This document shows positions 21,760-32,694 of a DNA stretch of 64,000 bases, piece by piece. The notes beneath the pieces are model-generated. The model searched no databases. It saw only the letters and a program-made list of their open reading frames with translations, and was not told where the DNA came from. The stretch is from contig NC_080695.1 in assembly GCF_030445035.2 (NCBI RefSeq), positions 57,181,954 through 57,245,953 of the forward strand. Reading direction: 5' to 3'. The DNA is from Dasypus novemcinctus (lineage: Eukaryota; Chordata; Mammalia; Cingulata; Dasypodidae). Both the position numbers and the translations under genes were made by a program. Each line of letters opens with the position of its first letter. Within the stretch, counting starts at the first letter, position 1.

Positions 21760-22800
21760 GACCAAATCTGGGACAAATGAGCACCAAAAATAATGAAACA
21801 TAATGAATTATAAAACCACTGGTAAAAACAGGACTCCCTACACTCAAACTGATAATACATAGGTAACTAAATCAGTAAATGGGAGCGAAGAGTGGGCTTT
21901 CATTTAGAGTAGAACACTGAGAGATACTTAGTAAATGTGGGACCAGTGGTGGAGGTGGAAAATCATCATTTTGCAATCATAACAATAAAGATTGGTTCAG
22001 GCAGAACCATCAAGGGATATTCTGATGGGGGAAAGGATGTTTATTTACCTGGTCTTCAAGTGCCTCCCTACAGATTATTCATTAGTTTCAAAGGAAAAAA
22101 GTAACTCCACAGCAGGAAATTGGACTCCTTGACACAGGACACGCCAGCTGGATATCGTGTCCTCCAAATGTGATACCGTGAGGACACACATCACCAATGG
22201 GGTGTTCCAGCCTGAAATGTCTAACTTGAACCATGAGAAAAGATAAGACAAACCCCAAAAGAACATATTATTATTATTATTTTTAAAGGAGGCAGGACCA
22301 TAGTCTTCAAAAATATCAGTGTTGAAAGAAAAGAAGGGCTGAGGAAATATTCCAGATTAATGGGGGCTAAAGAGACATGACAACTAAATGGAATACCTAA
22401 TCCTAGGCTAGATCCTGTATTGGAGGGAAAAGAAATGCTCTGAAAGCTATTTGGTTGGCTGACAAAAATGGTGAGTGGATGGTATTTTAGATGAAGGTAC
22501 TTTATCGTTAAATTTATTGAATTTCATAACTGTGGTTATATAAGAGAACATCCTTATTCTTAGAAAATACATACATATCTTGTGATATAGGGTAATTCTG
22601 TATGTAACTAAGTCTCAAATAATTCAGAAAAACATGGATGGATGGATGGATGGATGGATGGAAAGGCAGGAAAATGGAATAAACAAATGATTAAACAAAT
22701 GGGGCAAAAGGTTAACTATAGGTGAATCTGGGTAAAGGACACATGGGTTTTCTTTTAACTATTCTTGTATTATTTCCAAATAACTTTTTTTTGAAAACTA
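21760..22800 (+). repeat. old L1 3' end
   Basis: Ordered L1 tail landmarks: 'aaagagacatgacaactaaatg', 'cctaggctagatcctg', 'actgtggttatataagagaa', 'aactattcttgtattatttcc'. It lies in MPV17L intron 2. The 22634-22662 tetranucleotide run sits inside it. Confidence 0.55.
22634..22662 (+). repeat. (atgg)n microsatellite
   Basis: About seven perfect atgg units within the old L1 tail. Likely polymorphic. Confidence 0.9.
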
Positions 22801-23078
22801 TAAAAAAGAAGAATGTAATGTCAGATGTATTTCTAAGAGATAATATATTTCAGCCCCCATATTGCAGCTAGGGGAAGAAGAAAGAAATTGCATGTCCTCT
22901 GTGCTAAAGGATAAAAAAGACTTCATATACTACCTACATATAAATAATAAACAAAGTAGGCACTTCCTTTATACCCCTTCAACAAAAGAACCTGGATAGA
23001 ACAGGGGACTGGTTCCTCAGCCACAACCAGCCAATACTTTCACATATCCCTTGTGCTATGAGAAAGCCTTTGTAACAG

Positions 23079-23170
23079 ACTTTTTTTTTTAAGAAGGTAC
23101 AGGGGACTGAACCCAGGACCTTGTACGTGGGAAGCAGGCACTCAACCACTTGAGCTACCTCCACTCCCCA
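23079..23170 (-). repeat. short DAS-type SINE monomer
   Basis: Antisense monomer with a T-run tail and the core 'gaacccaggaccttgtacgt', 'ggcactcaaccacttgagct'. Flanked by gtaacag on both sides (23072 and 23171). Confidence 0.75.
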
Positions 23171-23479
23171 GTAACAGCTTCCTATTGGACATTTCTTTTC
23201 TTCTGACTCCTACAATTTGTGCTCTTAGTTTCATTGATCGAGTTTGAATTGAGAGCCTCACTGTAACCCAATTTCTCCCATATCTGCTATCTCTAGTTTT
23301 GAACTCTGCCCTGTGCATCTTGAATATACCAAGGGCAGCTGAAATTTATTACTTCCAAAACGGGACTCATCTATCAACCTGTTCCCTTTCCGCTACCTGT
23401 GCAATTGCTCAAGCCAGAAAGTGTTGGTCTTCCCAGCTTGTTCCTGCTCTTTACCTTCCACTTCCAATCAATTATCAAG

Positions 23480-24042
23480 ACTTATAATTCTACCTCCTCA
23501 ATACTTCTCAAGTCATTCCTATGCCCACGGTTTTCTATTTCTTACTTGAACCTGGTTAAAATAATCCCCTAACTGGTTGCCCTGCCACCATCACTGAAGT
23601 GTCCCTGGCATGGCGTTCCACACTCTCCAAGATCCAATCACGTTTCCAGTTACTTTCCACTTACGTTTTATACTCTAGGAATACCAAGTTGCTTGTGGTT
23701 TCTGTCCTGCACACATACTGGAGTGTTTTATGCATTCCTGAGTCTGCTCGTGCTACTTCTGCCCCTGGCATGCTCTTCCCCTTGGTGTTGAGACTCAGCT
23801 TAGGCGTCACCTCCCTCAGGAAGCCTTCCTTGATCCCCACCCCACCTCCATGCTGTGCTAAGTGCCCCTCTGCTACAGGACCCCGTGTATACATGCAGCA
23901 CAGCTCATAGAGTTCTAGTTTCGTTTCTTTATTTGTTGGTTTGTTCCACTAGACTATAAGTTCCTTGAAGACAGTATCTGTGTTTTATATGTTTTTTTGG
24001 TATCCTCCACTGACACCTAGCACAGTGCTTGGCAGAGGCTTT
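23480..24042 (+). repeat. L2 LINE 3' region
   Basis: Sense L2 signature: 'cttaggcgtcacctccctca', 'gaagccttccttgatcccca', 'ccactagactataagttcct', 'cctagcacagtgcttggcag'. It lies in MPV17L intron 2. The two overlapping short open frames here are remnants of the L2 protein region at best. Confidence 0.65.
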
Positions 24043-24249
24043 TTTTTTTTTTTAATCATGGGAGATCTTCAGGAAAGAGCCTAATGGGGCAGGGCTTCAG
24101 ATTGTGGGGACCCCCTTTCTTCTCATGGGCCTAGATGAGACTAACTCGTTGTAACCAGGTCCTTTAAAAAGGCATGCAAGCCACTGAGCTCGTTTGTAGG
24201 ACTGAGTGGGATAAACGTGCCTTAACAGGATTTTTAAAAAGACATGCTT

Positions 24250-24660
24250 CAGGGAAGTGGATTTGGCTCAACTGATAGAGCATCTGCCTACCACATGGGA
24301 GGTCCAGGGTTCAAACCCAGGGCCTCCTGACCCATGTGGTGAGCTGGCCCACGTGCAAGGAGTGTACGTGCAAGGAGTGCCACGCCACGCAGGGGTGTCC
24401 CCCGCGTATGGGAGCCCCTTGCGCAAGGAGTGCACCCCACAAGGAGAGCCGCCCAGAGTGAGAAAAGCACAGCCTGCCCAGGAGTGGTGCCGCACAAACA
24501 GAGAGCTGATGCAGGAAGATGACACAACAAAAGACAGACAGTTTCCCAGTGCTGCTGACAAGAATACAAGCAGACAAAGAAGAACACACAACAAATGGAC
24601 ACAGATGGGGGGGAGGGGGGAAGAGGAGAGAAATAAATAAAAATAAAATCCTAAAAAAAA
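24250..24660 (+). repeat. DAS-type SINE, full length
   Basis: The head 'tttggctcaactgatagagc', B-box 'ggttcaaacc', GC body, 'gctgatgcaggaagatgac' and tail are all present. The flanks aaaaagacatgctt and aaaaagtaatgttt agree only in part, suggesting an older insertion. Lies in MPV17L intron 2. Confidence 0.8.
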
Positions 24661-25664
24661 AAAAAGTAATGTTTCCATGATTTATTAAGCTGCCTTTTGT
24701 CTGTTATTTTATGTTTTGAAGTTGAAATAAATAGGCATGCAAAGGTCCCCATGTTTCTGTCCCAAAAGACAGCCTGCATGTCTGCACTAAAGGAGGAGAA
24801 TCAGAAACATCTGCAAATCCCTGCCTGAAACCTCTTTCTTTCACAATTCTGCTTGCTCGCTCTTTTTATTAATTGCTAGATGTATACATTGCCATAGGAC
24901 CTATGACATAATAGAGAAGTAACCCAGAAGAAACTCACATTTGGATTTCAGCACGGGCTCATAATTTTTGCCCTTGGGAGAAAAATCAATTGTGAGCTCT
25001 CCTTTCCCTGCGGTAACTGTCCCCTGAGTACAGGGGTTCAGGGGAGGGATGAGGCTCCAAATCTTCCTGCTCCCAGTCCCCAAGTGGGTGATGCTTGGTC
25101 TGGGCTCAGTACACTCAACAGAAGATAATGGAAGCAGTGCAAGAATAGCTTGATACTGCTTTTGATAGGGAATTAAGCACATGGACCCTCAGCCAGTCTG
25201 TGTATCTTCTAGAATCCTGAAAACTCATCTCCTTGAGATGAAAACCCAATATGTTCTAGGCCAGAGGGAAAAGGCATCCCCGATTTTGCCAGGACTTAAG
25301 GATACTTTTCAATACATCTTCAACGAGTAAATAAAAATGAATTAGGATTTTATATATTTGTTCTGAGCAAACAGCAAAATACAATGGCCCTGGGAAACAT
25401 AACCCGTCTCTGTAAATATCTCTGTGATGTTTAGAAGGTTCCTTTCACAGGGACTCAGCAGAATGTACACCTGGCAACACTGGCTCTGAATGTGGGAACA
25501 AGTTCATTAAACCACTCACATTCTAGTATTACCATTTTGCAATAATCCCTTTGGCTCCAAAATTTACTACATAACGTGATCACTCTTACAAGAAAATGCA
25601 ATAGAAATCATTGCAAAAATTGACTAAAACTCAGAAATATTCCTTTTGTATGCATGTAAAAAAA
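24661..25664. other. intron sequence, nothing recognised
   Basis: Part of MPV17L intron 2. No exon of another gene and no repeat were recognised. Confidence 0.4.
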
Positions 25665-25674
25665 TACAGACACT

Positions 25675-25750
25675 TTTTTTTTCAGGAGGTAACAGGGATT
25701 GAACCCAGGACTTTGTACATGGGGAGAAGGCACTCAACCACTGAGCTCCC
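25675..25750 (-). repeat. short DAS-type SINE monomer
   Basis: Antisense monomer ('ggaggtaacagggattgaac', 'aaggcactcaaccactgagc') with perfect tacagacact duplications at 25665 and 25751. It ends about 180 bases from MPV17L exon 2. Confidence 0.8.
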
Positions 25751-25932
25751 TACAGACACTCTTAAAGGATCTTCCCTACATCTATCAAAACAAATTTAAG
25801 ATCTTTGCAAAAATATTGAGCCTTTGTTTGTAACAAACCGGAGCCATAATTTAAGAATATTTTTATTAAAATTTATTTAATGTTGAAAATACACAAAAAG
25901 ATCTTGATTGCACTTTTTAAAGCCTAACTTAC

Positions 25933-26003
25933 CTTATATGTATTCCAGAATTTCTGTTTGAGGTCCAAAAATATGTCATCCTTTCCCTGGAGTATACTCA
26001 TAC
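25933..26003 (-). CDS. MPV17L: MPV17L coding exon 2
   Basis: A 71-base exon. Its first two bases complete the glycine codon begun in exon 1 (residue 104). It then codes MSILQGKDDIFLDLKQKFWN followed by TYK (residues 105-127). The acceptor is ...gcaatag and the donor gtaagt. This is the hydrophilic loop between the third and fourth helices. As I recall the human protein, the last residue before the exon 3 boundary is Leu (TYL); here it reads Lys. That one difference should be checked. Confidence 0.93.
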
Positions 26004-26311
26004 CTATTGCAAAAAAAGAGACCAAAAGACTTTTAAAAGATTCACTGGGAAGGTTATTGTTTAACAGTTCATGTTCAAGTTTAATCATTACTACCTATCA
26101 CCACTATCTCCCTTCTGACCCTACAGTGAAAAGAGAACATAACTTCCATTCTAAAACTATGTAAAACTTTAAAGGAATGATACATACAGAGTGAGAATAG
26201 CAAGGTATAAAATTATAGAATGACTCTTTTTAAAAAGCTGTTAGAGAATTCACAAAACAACAGTTTAAGATACTGGGACTGGAGATTTTTCTCTTCTCTA
26301 ACTTCAAAAAA

Positions 26312-26512
26312 AATTTTTTTAGGAGGTACTGGGGATTGAACCTAGGACCTTGTACATGGGAAGCAGGTGCTCAACCACTGAACTATATCCACTCCCCAAC
26401 GAGAAATGGTTTTTTCCGTTTGTTTGTTTTTTAGGAGGTATTGGGGATCGAACCCCGGACTTTGTACATGGGTAGCAGACGCTTACCCACTTGGGCTACA
26501 TCCGCTCCCCCC
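26312..26512 (-). repeat. DAS-type SINE dimer
   Basis: Two antisense tRNA-like monomers in tandem: one at about 26321-26399 ('ggaggtactggggattgaac') and one at about 26434-26512 ('ggaggtattggggatcgaac'). A short 'gagaaatggttttttccg' linker and T-runs separate them. Lies in MPV17L intron 1, just upstream of exon 2. Confidence 0.75.
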
Positions 26513-26954
26513 AAACGTTTTGTGAAATTTTTAAAATTAAAAAGCTTCAGTTTTATCCTTTGAAAATAAAGGCTGATGCACTCTCGGTATTCTGGCAACC
26601 ACGAATTTCCCATCACAAAATTTTAAAAAAATTAAGATGAAAGAAAAAACAATTTCCCATCAGTATTATTCTACTCAGAGTTCAAAAGTAGAGTACCAGC
26701 TCAGCCTTCCTAAAAACACTTTGAAAACGCTGGGCTTCAACATCCCTGAAGAGAAGGTCACGGAGCAAGGACAAAACCCTCCTATTTTAAGAAGGATGTA
26801 AAAATGAGGTGGCTTTGAAAATTCTCCCCGCATCGTACTGGGAGGAAGGGAAAATAAGGGCGATTCTTACAAGCAGACTCATAAAAAAAAAACGCTACCA
26901 ATCAAAGGTGATAATATATTCCACTTAGCAGCATTAATTAAGGGTGAAGCCTCT

Positions 26955-27080
26955 TGTGTGCCTTATTTCATGTGCCCTTCCTAGCCATCCTACAAAATGG
27001 GTAGTTACAGCAGAGGAAAGGAGCTCAGGTAAGTTACTAGCAGGTGGAGACCTGCCCAGGGGTCTGATTCCTGAACAGGT
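26955..27080 (-). repeat. MIR SINE fragment
   Basis: Antisense MIR core: 'ccatcctacaaaatgggtag', 'gcagaggaaaggagctcagg', 'taagttactagcaggtgg'. An ancient mammalian SINE within intron 1. Confidence 0.55.
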
Positions 27081-27404
27081 AATTCTAAATCACCATTACT
27101 ACACTGGCTCCCCGAAGTGGTCCTGGCACAAATGCTCCCCCGGTTCATGCAATTTCCAAGTCTTTTGAGCCTTAAAGAAACGTCCAATGCACCCCCTCCC
27201 ACCTTCCCCCTTTGTTTCAAAAGGGGAGAGGGAACCTGGGCCAGAAATCTGAAAAGCAAAACCAAAGCAGCAATTGGAGCAAGAATCTGCTTCAGGAGCC
27301 TCAAGCCGGAAGCACAGGCCTCTTCCAGCCCCTGCTACTGCAGCGCTTTCAGGTTCCAGGCACACTGACAACACCGTCACCATTAGAGTGTCGTGGTAAT
27401 GGCG

Positions 27405-27525
27405 CAGAACATGGGTTCTGTTGACTTTCGGAAGTCACTTAACTCCTGCGAACTTCAGTTTCCTCCTCCTTAACTTGGGAATAATAAGAGTACCTGCCAC
27501 ACTGCATTGTTTGAAAATTAAATGG
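27405..27525 (+). repeat. MIR SINE fragment
   Basis: Sense MIR core: 'cggaagtcacttaactcctg', 'cttcagtttcctcctcctta', 'gggaataataagagtacctg'. Lies in intron 1. Confidence 0.6.
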
Positions 27526-27639
27526 GAATCTGGTCTAGACAGTCCCAGCTCCCAAATCCGTCACCAATTTCAAGGCCACTGTGTGCACATTCAGTCCCCA
27601 AGTCACACCCTATGACCAGGCACTATTTTCTAATAAGGG

Positions 27640-27977
27640 GGACTCCCCCCCGCCCCCTTTATTTTTAAAGACGTTCTAGATTACAGAAAAGTTACACAGA
27701 AAATATTTGGGATTCTCATATACCCCACCCCCCCTCCCATTTTCCCTCATTAATAACATATTTACTTAGTGTGTACATTTGTTACAATTGATGAACACAT
27801 ACAGAACCATGCCTATAGTTTACACTACAGTTTGCACTTTGCACTGTACACTTTCACAGGTTTTGACAAAATGCATAATGGCCTGTACCCGTCATTGCAA
27901 TATCATGCAGTACAATTCCAATGTCCCCAAAATGCCATTACACCCATCCTTCCCTCTCCCTCCCCTCAGAACCTCCA
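27640..27977 (-). repeat. xenarthran-type L1 3' tail, antisense
   Basis: 'gattacagaaaagttacaca', 'tgggattctcatatacccca', 'gtgtacatttgttacaattg' and 'cttccctctccctcccctca' mark this family. It ends abruptly at the edge of the MPV17L CpG island. Confidence 0.6.
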
Positions 27978-28473
27978 GCAGGGCTTTCTGATAAGAGGAG
28001 CGGGCCCTGCCCTCGGGCTCCCATCCTCCGGACCCTCCTGAACCCGCCAGCCCCGTGCTTTGACCAGGACTGCCGCGGGGAACCAGGTCCTTCAAGTTTT
28101 CTGCGGGGTTTATGGGACACCCAGAACTATGCTGCTATGGGGTTGAGAGGTGGGTCCTCGACATCCCCGTGGGACTTTTTCTGGATTAAATGGTGGCGCC
28201 CCAGCCCTCGACCCTGCCCCCATTTCCGGCCTAAGCCCCAGACGCCCCTGCATCCCCGTCCCGACCCCGGTCCTGGTCCCCTGGGCCACTGGCCCTCGGA
28301 CCCCCTAACCTTCTGAACCCCGGACGGCCTGACCCCCGGCCCCTCCCGCCACCGGCTCCCCAACTTCGCCCTCTCAGCCCCGGCCAAGAGTCGCCGTCCC
28401 GGTGCCCGCCCGGGTCCCTAGACCCCCTGCCCCTGCAGGGACCCCTCCAGTCCCGAGTCTCTGACCCCCTCAC

Positions 28474-28783
28474 CGGCATAGAAGGCGGAGACAGCGACCG
28501 GCGCGCCGAGCGTCTGGTCGCACAGCACCTTGGCCAGGACGGCGCGCGGCGCACGGCCGGGCAGCGCGCGCTCCAGCAGGCGCAGCCACACGTAGTTGAA
28601 GTTGGCGTGGAAGGCCACAGCCACGGTGGCCACGCACCGCGTCTGGCGCCAGTCGGCGCGGCCGCCCTGCAGCCGCTGCTGCAGCGCGTCGCCGCCCGAG
28701 AAGAGCGCGGCGTAGAGCAGCACGTTCGTGGGCCACGGGTAGCGCTGGGCCGCGCGCGGCAGCGCCCGCCACCAGCCCGCCAT
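28474..28783 (-). CDS. MPV17L: MPV17L coding exon 1 (Mpv17-like protein)
   Basis: MPV17L belongs to the Mpv17/PMP22 family of four-helix membrane proteins in peroxisomes and mitochondria. It is linked to control of reactive oxygen species; its transport activity is unsettled. This exon codes residues 1-103 plus the first base of codon 104. It starts MAGWWRALPRAAQRYPWPTN. Hydrophobic helices are near residues 18-34, 49-70 and 83-105. NFNYVWLRLLERALPGRAP is the conserved family loop. The donor is G|gtgagg at 28474/28473. The start was chosen by match to the human N-terminus and a good context (G at -3 and +4). The frame stays open 92 codons further upstream to another ATG at 29059, probably leader sequence. 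Exons 1-4 give 195 residues. Confidence 0.95.
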
Positions 28784-28907
28784 GCCCGCGCGCCCCGGGC
28801 GCCCGCCAGCCTCGGCGCAGCACCACGGGCTGGCCCGCGCGCCCCAGCCGGCGGGCGAGCCCCGGGCAGCACCGCCGTCGGGGCCACGCCCGCGCGCCGC
28901 CCCGGCG

Positions 28908-28989
28908 CCCGCACCGCCTCCTCCACGCTCTCCGCCCGCTCCCCGCCGCCCGCACCGCCTCCTCCACGCTCTCCTTCTGCTCCCCGCCG
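28908..28989. repeat. 41-bp tandem duplication in the MPV17L leader
   Basis: Two head-to-tail copies, 28908-28948 and 28949-28989, start cccgcaccgcctcctccacg and end ctccccgccg. They differ at three adjacent-region bases (gcccg versus ttctg). The pair lies 125-206 bases upstream of the MPV17L ATG, in the leader or core promoter. Confidence 0.9.
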
Positions 28990-29124
28990 CCTCCACCTGC
29001 AGCTCCTGACGCTCGAGAGCGATTGGGCGCCCTGCGCACGCCCAGTCCTCGCGGCCCAATCCCGGGGCCTCTGCGGCGGGGGGAGCGGTTGAAAAGGGGC
29101 CGGTTCACGCAAAGCGTGCCTCTG

Positions 29125-29385
29125 TGCATATGCAGTATCCAGAACAAGCAAATCCGTGGGGACAGGAGGTAGGTTAGTGGTTGCTAGGGACAGGGAGAAG
29201 GGGTGATGGGGAGTGAGTGCGTACTGGTACCGGGTTCCTTTTTCCGGGCGTGGTGAAAATGTCCTGGAATTACCGGTGACACACTACCTTGTGAACACAC
29301 TAAAAACTACGGAGACATACACTAGGAAATGGTGACTTTTTTTGGTATGTGAATTATAGCTCAATTTTTTAAAAAAAGGATATCA
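29125..29385 (+). repeat. old L1 3' end
   Basis: 'ggtaggttagtggttgctag', 'gggacagggagaaggggtga', 'gtgaacacactaaaaactac' and 'ggtatgtgaattatagctca' follow the L1 tail order. It sits directly upstream of the MPV17L CpG island. Confidence 0.6.
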
Positions 29386-29769
29386 AAACTCAGTTACCGA
29401 AATGGTGATGTATTTTAAACATCTGCGTGCGAGGAATTTGCGCTTTCAACACCCACAGTACTCTGGCTTGGAAGCTCAAAAGTTAAAACCTTATGAGGTG
29501 GAGACCAATAGACCCACGACCTTCTCCCCTTCAGAGTTTGTGCCGCAGTGAACATCGTCTCCCCAAACATATGCTGGGCTCCTAGGCACTGCCCCAGAAG
29601 CAGGGGCAGGGGGACAGGGGATCCCAACAGACAGAAACTCTGGCCTCATAAAACTGTTATTCCTTGCTTCTTTCCATGCCTTTCCCCCCTTCCTTTCATC
29701 ATATTCAACCCCATTCTTCTCTCATTCTCTCTCTTCTTTTGGTTTGCTCTATTACATTCCATTTTCAAA

Positions 29770-30075
29770 TTTTTTAATTTTTAACTTTTCATTTAGAAAC
29801 AATTTCAGGCTGACAAAAAAGTTGTAAAAATAGTACAAGGTTCCCATATACCCTTTACCCAAGTATCTCCATATTGACATTTATACAACCATAGTACAAT
29901 TACCAAAGCCAAGAAATCAGCAATGATGCAATATTATTACTTAATCTATAGTGCTTATTCAAATTATTGCCAATTGGCTCAGCATCCCATCTTGAATCAC
30001 ATTGCATCGCATTGCATTTAGTTGTCCTACTTCCTTAGTTTTCTCCAAGGGATAGCAGCCAGTTATTTTTCAATT
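29770..30075 (-). repeat. old L1 3' tail, antisense
   Basis: 'acaatttcaggctgacaaaa', 'gttgtaaaaatagtacaagg' and 'ttcccatataccctttaccc' are the reverse complement of an old L1 3' UTR. The end near 30075 is approximate. Confidence 0.55.
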
Positions 30076-30404
30076 TGTCCCTCAATTTGCCAGCCCCATT
30101 CTCTTTAAATCTTGGAACTCTGCCTGTTTGTATGTTCTTTGAATCTTTCTATCTGCCCCATTTGCCAATTTCTATCCCTCTCTCAACTTTGATAGAAAAG
30201 AATCTGTATTTTTGCCTTTTCCTGCTTCTAGAGGCTGCCTCCATTCCTTGGCCCATAGTTCCATTCTCCATCTTCAAAGTCAGCAGTGTAGCATCTTCCA
30301 ATCTCTCTCTGCTTGCCTTTATCTGACTCTGCCTTGATTGCTTTGTCAGTTGGCCCCAGCACCCCATCTTGAATTACATTGCCATTGCATTGAGTTGTCC
30401 TACC

Positions 30405-30552
30405 TCAAGATAACCCAGGATAATCTCCCCATTTTCAAACCCTTAATTTAATCACATCTGCATAGTCTCTTTTGCCATGCAAGGTGACATATTCACAGGT
30501 TCTGGGAATAAGGACAAGCCATCTTTGGAGGGTCATTTATTCAGCCTACTAT
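30405..30552 (-). mobile_element. MLT1-like LTR fragment (fossil)
   Basis: Antisense MLT1 3' landmarks: 'aatttaatcacatctgcata', 'gtgacatattcacaggttct' and 'gggtcatttattcagcctac'. Only part of the LTR remains. Ancient MaLR fossil. Confidence 0.5.
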
Positions 30553-30924
30553 ACTCCTCTTTACCTAGGCTTCCTTCTCTGCACTCCTTTTGGTCCCCCC
30601 TAATAGCAGTTGGTCTTGTCAGCTGAAATCAAGCCAACCACCCATTTCTCAATACATGTGGATTAGGACCATCTGCTTCATTCATGAATATTTACCAAAC
30701 ACCATTATGTGCCAGGTTCTGACCTATGTAATATGGAAAGGATTTTTATTCGCAATACTTTTAAAAAGTCTCATTGATGCCTTAGAGGAAATTATTGTGG
30801 CTCTGTTTTTAAAAAGTCCCTAATGATTCCTACACAGTTCCCTTAGCCAAGTTGGTGAGAAAGAGATAGACAAAGTTGGATCCCTCAAAAGGGTGACTAG
30901 AAGCAGGAAATTAGGATGTGGGAG

Positions 30925-31556
30925 AGATTAGGATTGCCAGGTAAAATACTGGGTACCCAGTTAACTATAAAGTTCAGATAAATAACAATGTTTTTGTTTG
31001 TTTGTTTGTTTTTTTATTCCTCTCCCCTTCCCCACCTCCCCGCCCCCAGCTGTCTGTTCTCTGTGTCCATTTGCTGTGTGTTCTTCTGTGTCCACCTGTA
31101 TTCTTGTCAGTGGCATCCGGAATCCATGTCTCTTTTTGTTGTGTCAGCTCTCCGTGTATGTGGCGCCACTCCTGGGCAGGCTGCACTTTTTTCGCACTGG
31201 GTGGCTCTCCTTACGGGGTGCACTCCTTGTCGTGGGGATCCCCTGTGTGGGGGACACCCCTGTGTGGCACGGCACTCCTTGCACACATCAGCACTGCACG
31301 TGGGCCAGCTCATCACACAGGTCAGGAGGCCTGGGGTTTGAATCTTGGACCTCCCATGTGGTAGGCGGACACTTTATCCTTTGGGCCACATCTGCTTCCC
31401 CAAATAATGTTTTAGTGTAAGTATATCCCATGCAATATTTGGGGCATCCTTATACTACTAAAAACCTATTCATTGTTCTCTGAAATTCAAAGTTTACTGA
31501 GCATGCTGTATTTTTGTTTATCTAGTAATTTGTTTCAGTAAATCTGGCAACCCTCG
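30925..31556. mobile_element. palindromic MITE split by a SINE
   Basis: Left arm 30925-30994 ('gattgccaggtaaaatactg', 'cagttaactataaagttcag') and right arm 31402-31556 ('tctgaaattcaaagtttact', 'aaatctggcaacc') are inverted copies of each other. Central text 'agtgtaagtatatcccatgc' faces 'atccttatactacta'. Same family as 3197-3316. A DAS SINE is inserted in its left half. Confidence 0.55.
30995..31401 (-). repeat. DAS-type SINE inside a MITE
   Basis: Antisense SINE with a (gttt)n tail, 'tctgtgtccatttgctgtgtg', 'ctcctgggcaggctgcac', GC body and head. The flanks aaataacaatgtttt and aaataatgtttt are an imperfect duplication. Confidence 0.8.
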
Positions 31557-32694
31557 GAGGGATGGCACTAAGTTTGCTGAGTGCCTACTTTGCATCAGTT
31601 CTCTGCTAGGGGCTTGTTTCCTCCTCACAGTTGGTAACAATTCATATAGGCATATATCCTCCCAAATCCACAGTGGTCCTTTATCAAGCAGCTCAACATG
31701 TTTAATGGGAGTTGAGAAAAGAGAAATGAATAATTAGAAGTCTTAAATAGTTTTGCAAGTATTGCTGTATACTTGTCTCTTCTTAAAAGCAATAAGAAAT
31801 TCTGTAGCTAAAGACAATCAATTACACCAGCAAGTGCCCAAGAACTCCCATAGCCTTCAAACAAGAGGAGATGCTCTAAGATAAATTAATTCATCCCACT
31901 GATGCTTCAGCATCTGTGGAACCTGTGACTCAGAGCCCTCCAGCAATAATGAGGCAACACATGCATGTGGCATTAATATCCCTGAACAGTGGGGGGTGTC
32001 TGGAAAACAGTGCTGCATTAAAATATAAAAAGGGCAGTTTTGTTAGGAAATTTTTCAGCAGGGATTAAGTACTGGCATGGGAACCGAGCTTCAATTTACA
32101 GCTAAGGATCACATTAAAAATAAATTAAGATAATTACAATGAAGCTTATTGTAACTGTTGCTATTTCATCATATTTAAATGAATCGTGGCTTAATAAAGA
32201 ACCACTGAGTGGGCCAGTGTCTAAAATCCTCTTGTCTTGTTAATACTGACATTTCTATGGACAAACAAAAGGCTACCATTCTTAAAAGGTTCCAGGACCA
32301 ACAGGCCTGTTTTCCTATAAGCAGATGAAGCAATCATTTGAGGCCACCCCTCAAAAAAGGTAGCCTTGAAGTCCTTCTTCCCCCTTCGACATGGCATCTC
32401 TGAGACAGGAAACAGGAGCTAGAACTGTCTTCCATCTTGTCACCCAAAATGAGATTAGAGGGAAGTTGGCAAGGAAACGTCTAATCGCTCCTCCTTCAAA
32501 ATGTCCTTACCCACCCACCCCTTCATTCCAGAATTCAGCCCTTCCATCTCAGAGGCCACTCTGCAACTTCTCCACCAGCTGTCTGATTGGAAGGGGGTAC
32601 TTTGATTTGAAGCCAGGCTTGCCCAACAAGCACAGGGTTTTTTCTTAGAGTATGGCTACATTTCAATAAATACAGCTTTGCTTTGTGCACGTTT
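31557..32694. other. no gene; possible conserved non-coding segment
   Basis: No repeat recognised apart from a weak MIR-like piece near 31570-31640. 32080-32260 is free of repeat signatures and has homeodomain-type motifs (taattaca-like runs, tcatatttaaatga). It might be conserved non-coding DNA, but that is a guess. Confidence 0.3.

Larger units (their letters stand above)
28000..29090 (-). promoter_or_regulatory. MPV17L CpG-island promoter
   Basis: Very GC-rich and CpG-dense sequence covers MPV17L exon 1, its leader and the start of intron 1. An inverted CCAAT box (attgg at 29022-29026) and a ctgcgcacgc motif resembling an NRF1 half site lie about 240-260 bases upstream of the ATG. A second ccaat is near 29054. 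No TATA box was found. This is typical of a housekeeping promoter. Confidence 0.7.

Noticed and set aside
28231-29151. 306- and 225-codon minus-strand frames over the MPV17L island
   Set aside because: They are alternative frames of MPV17L exon 1 and its leader. The true frame is fixed by the MPV17L match and the splice sites.
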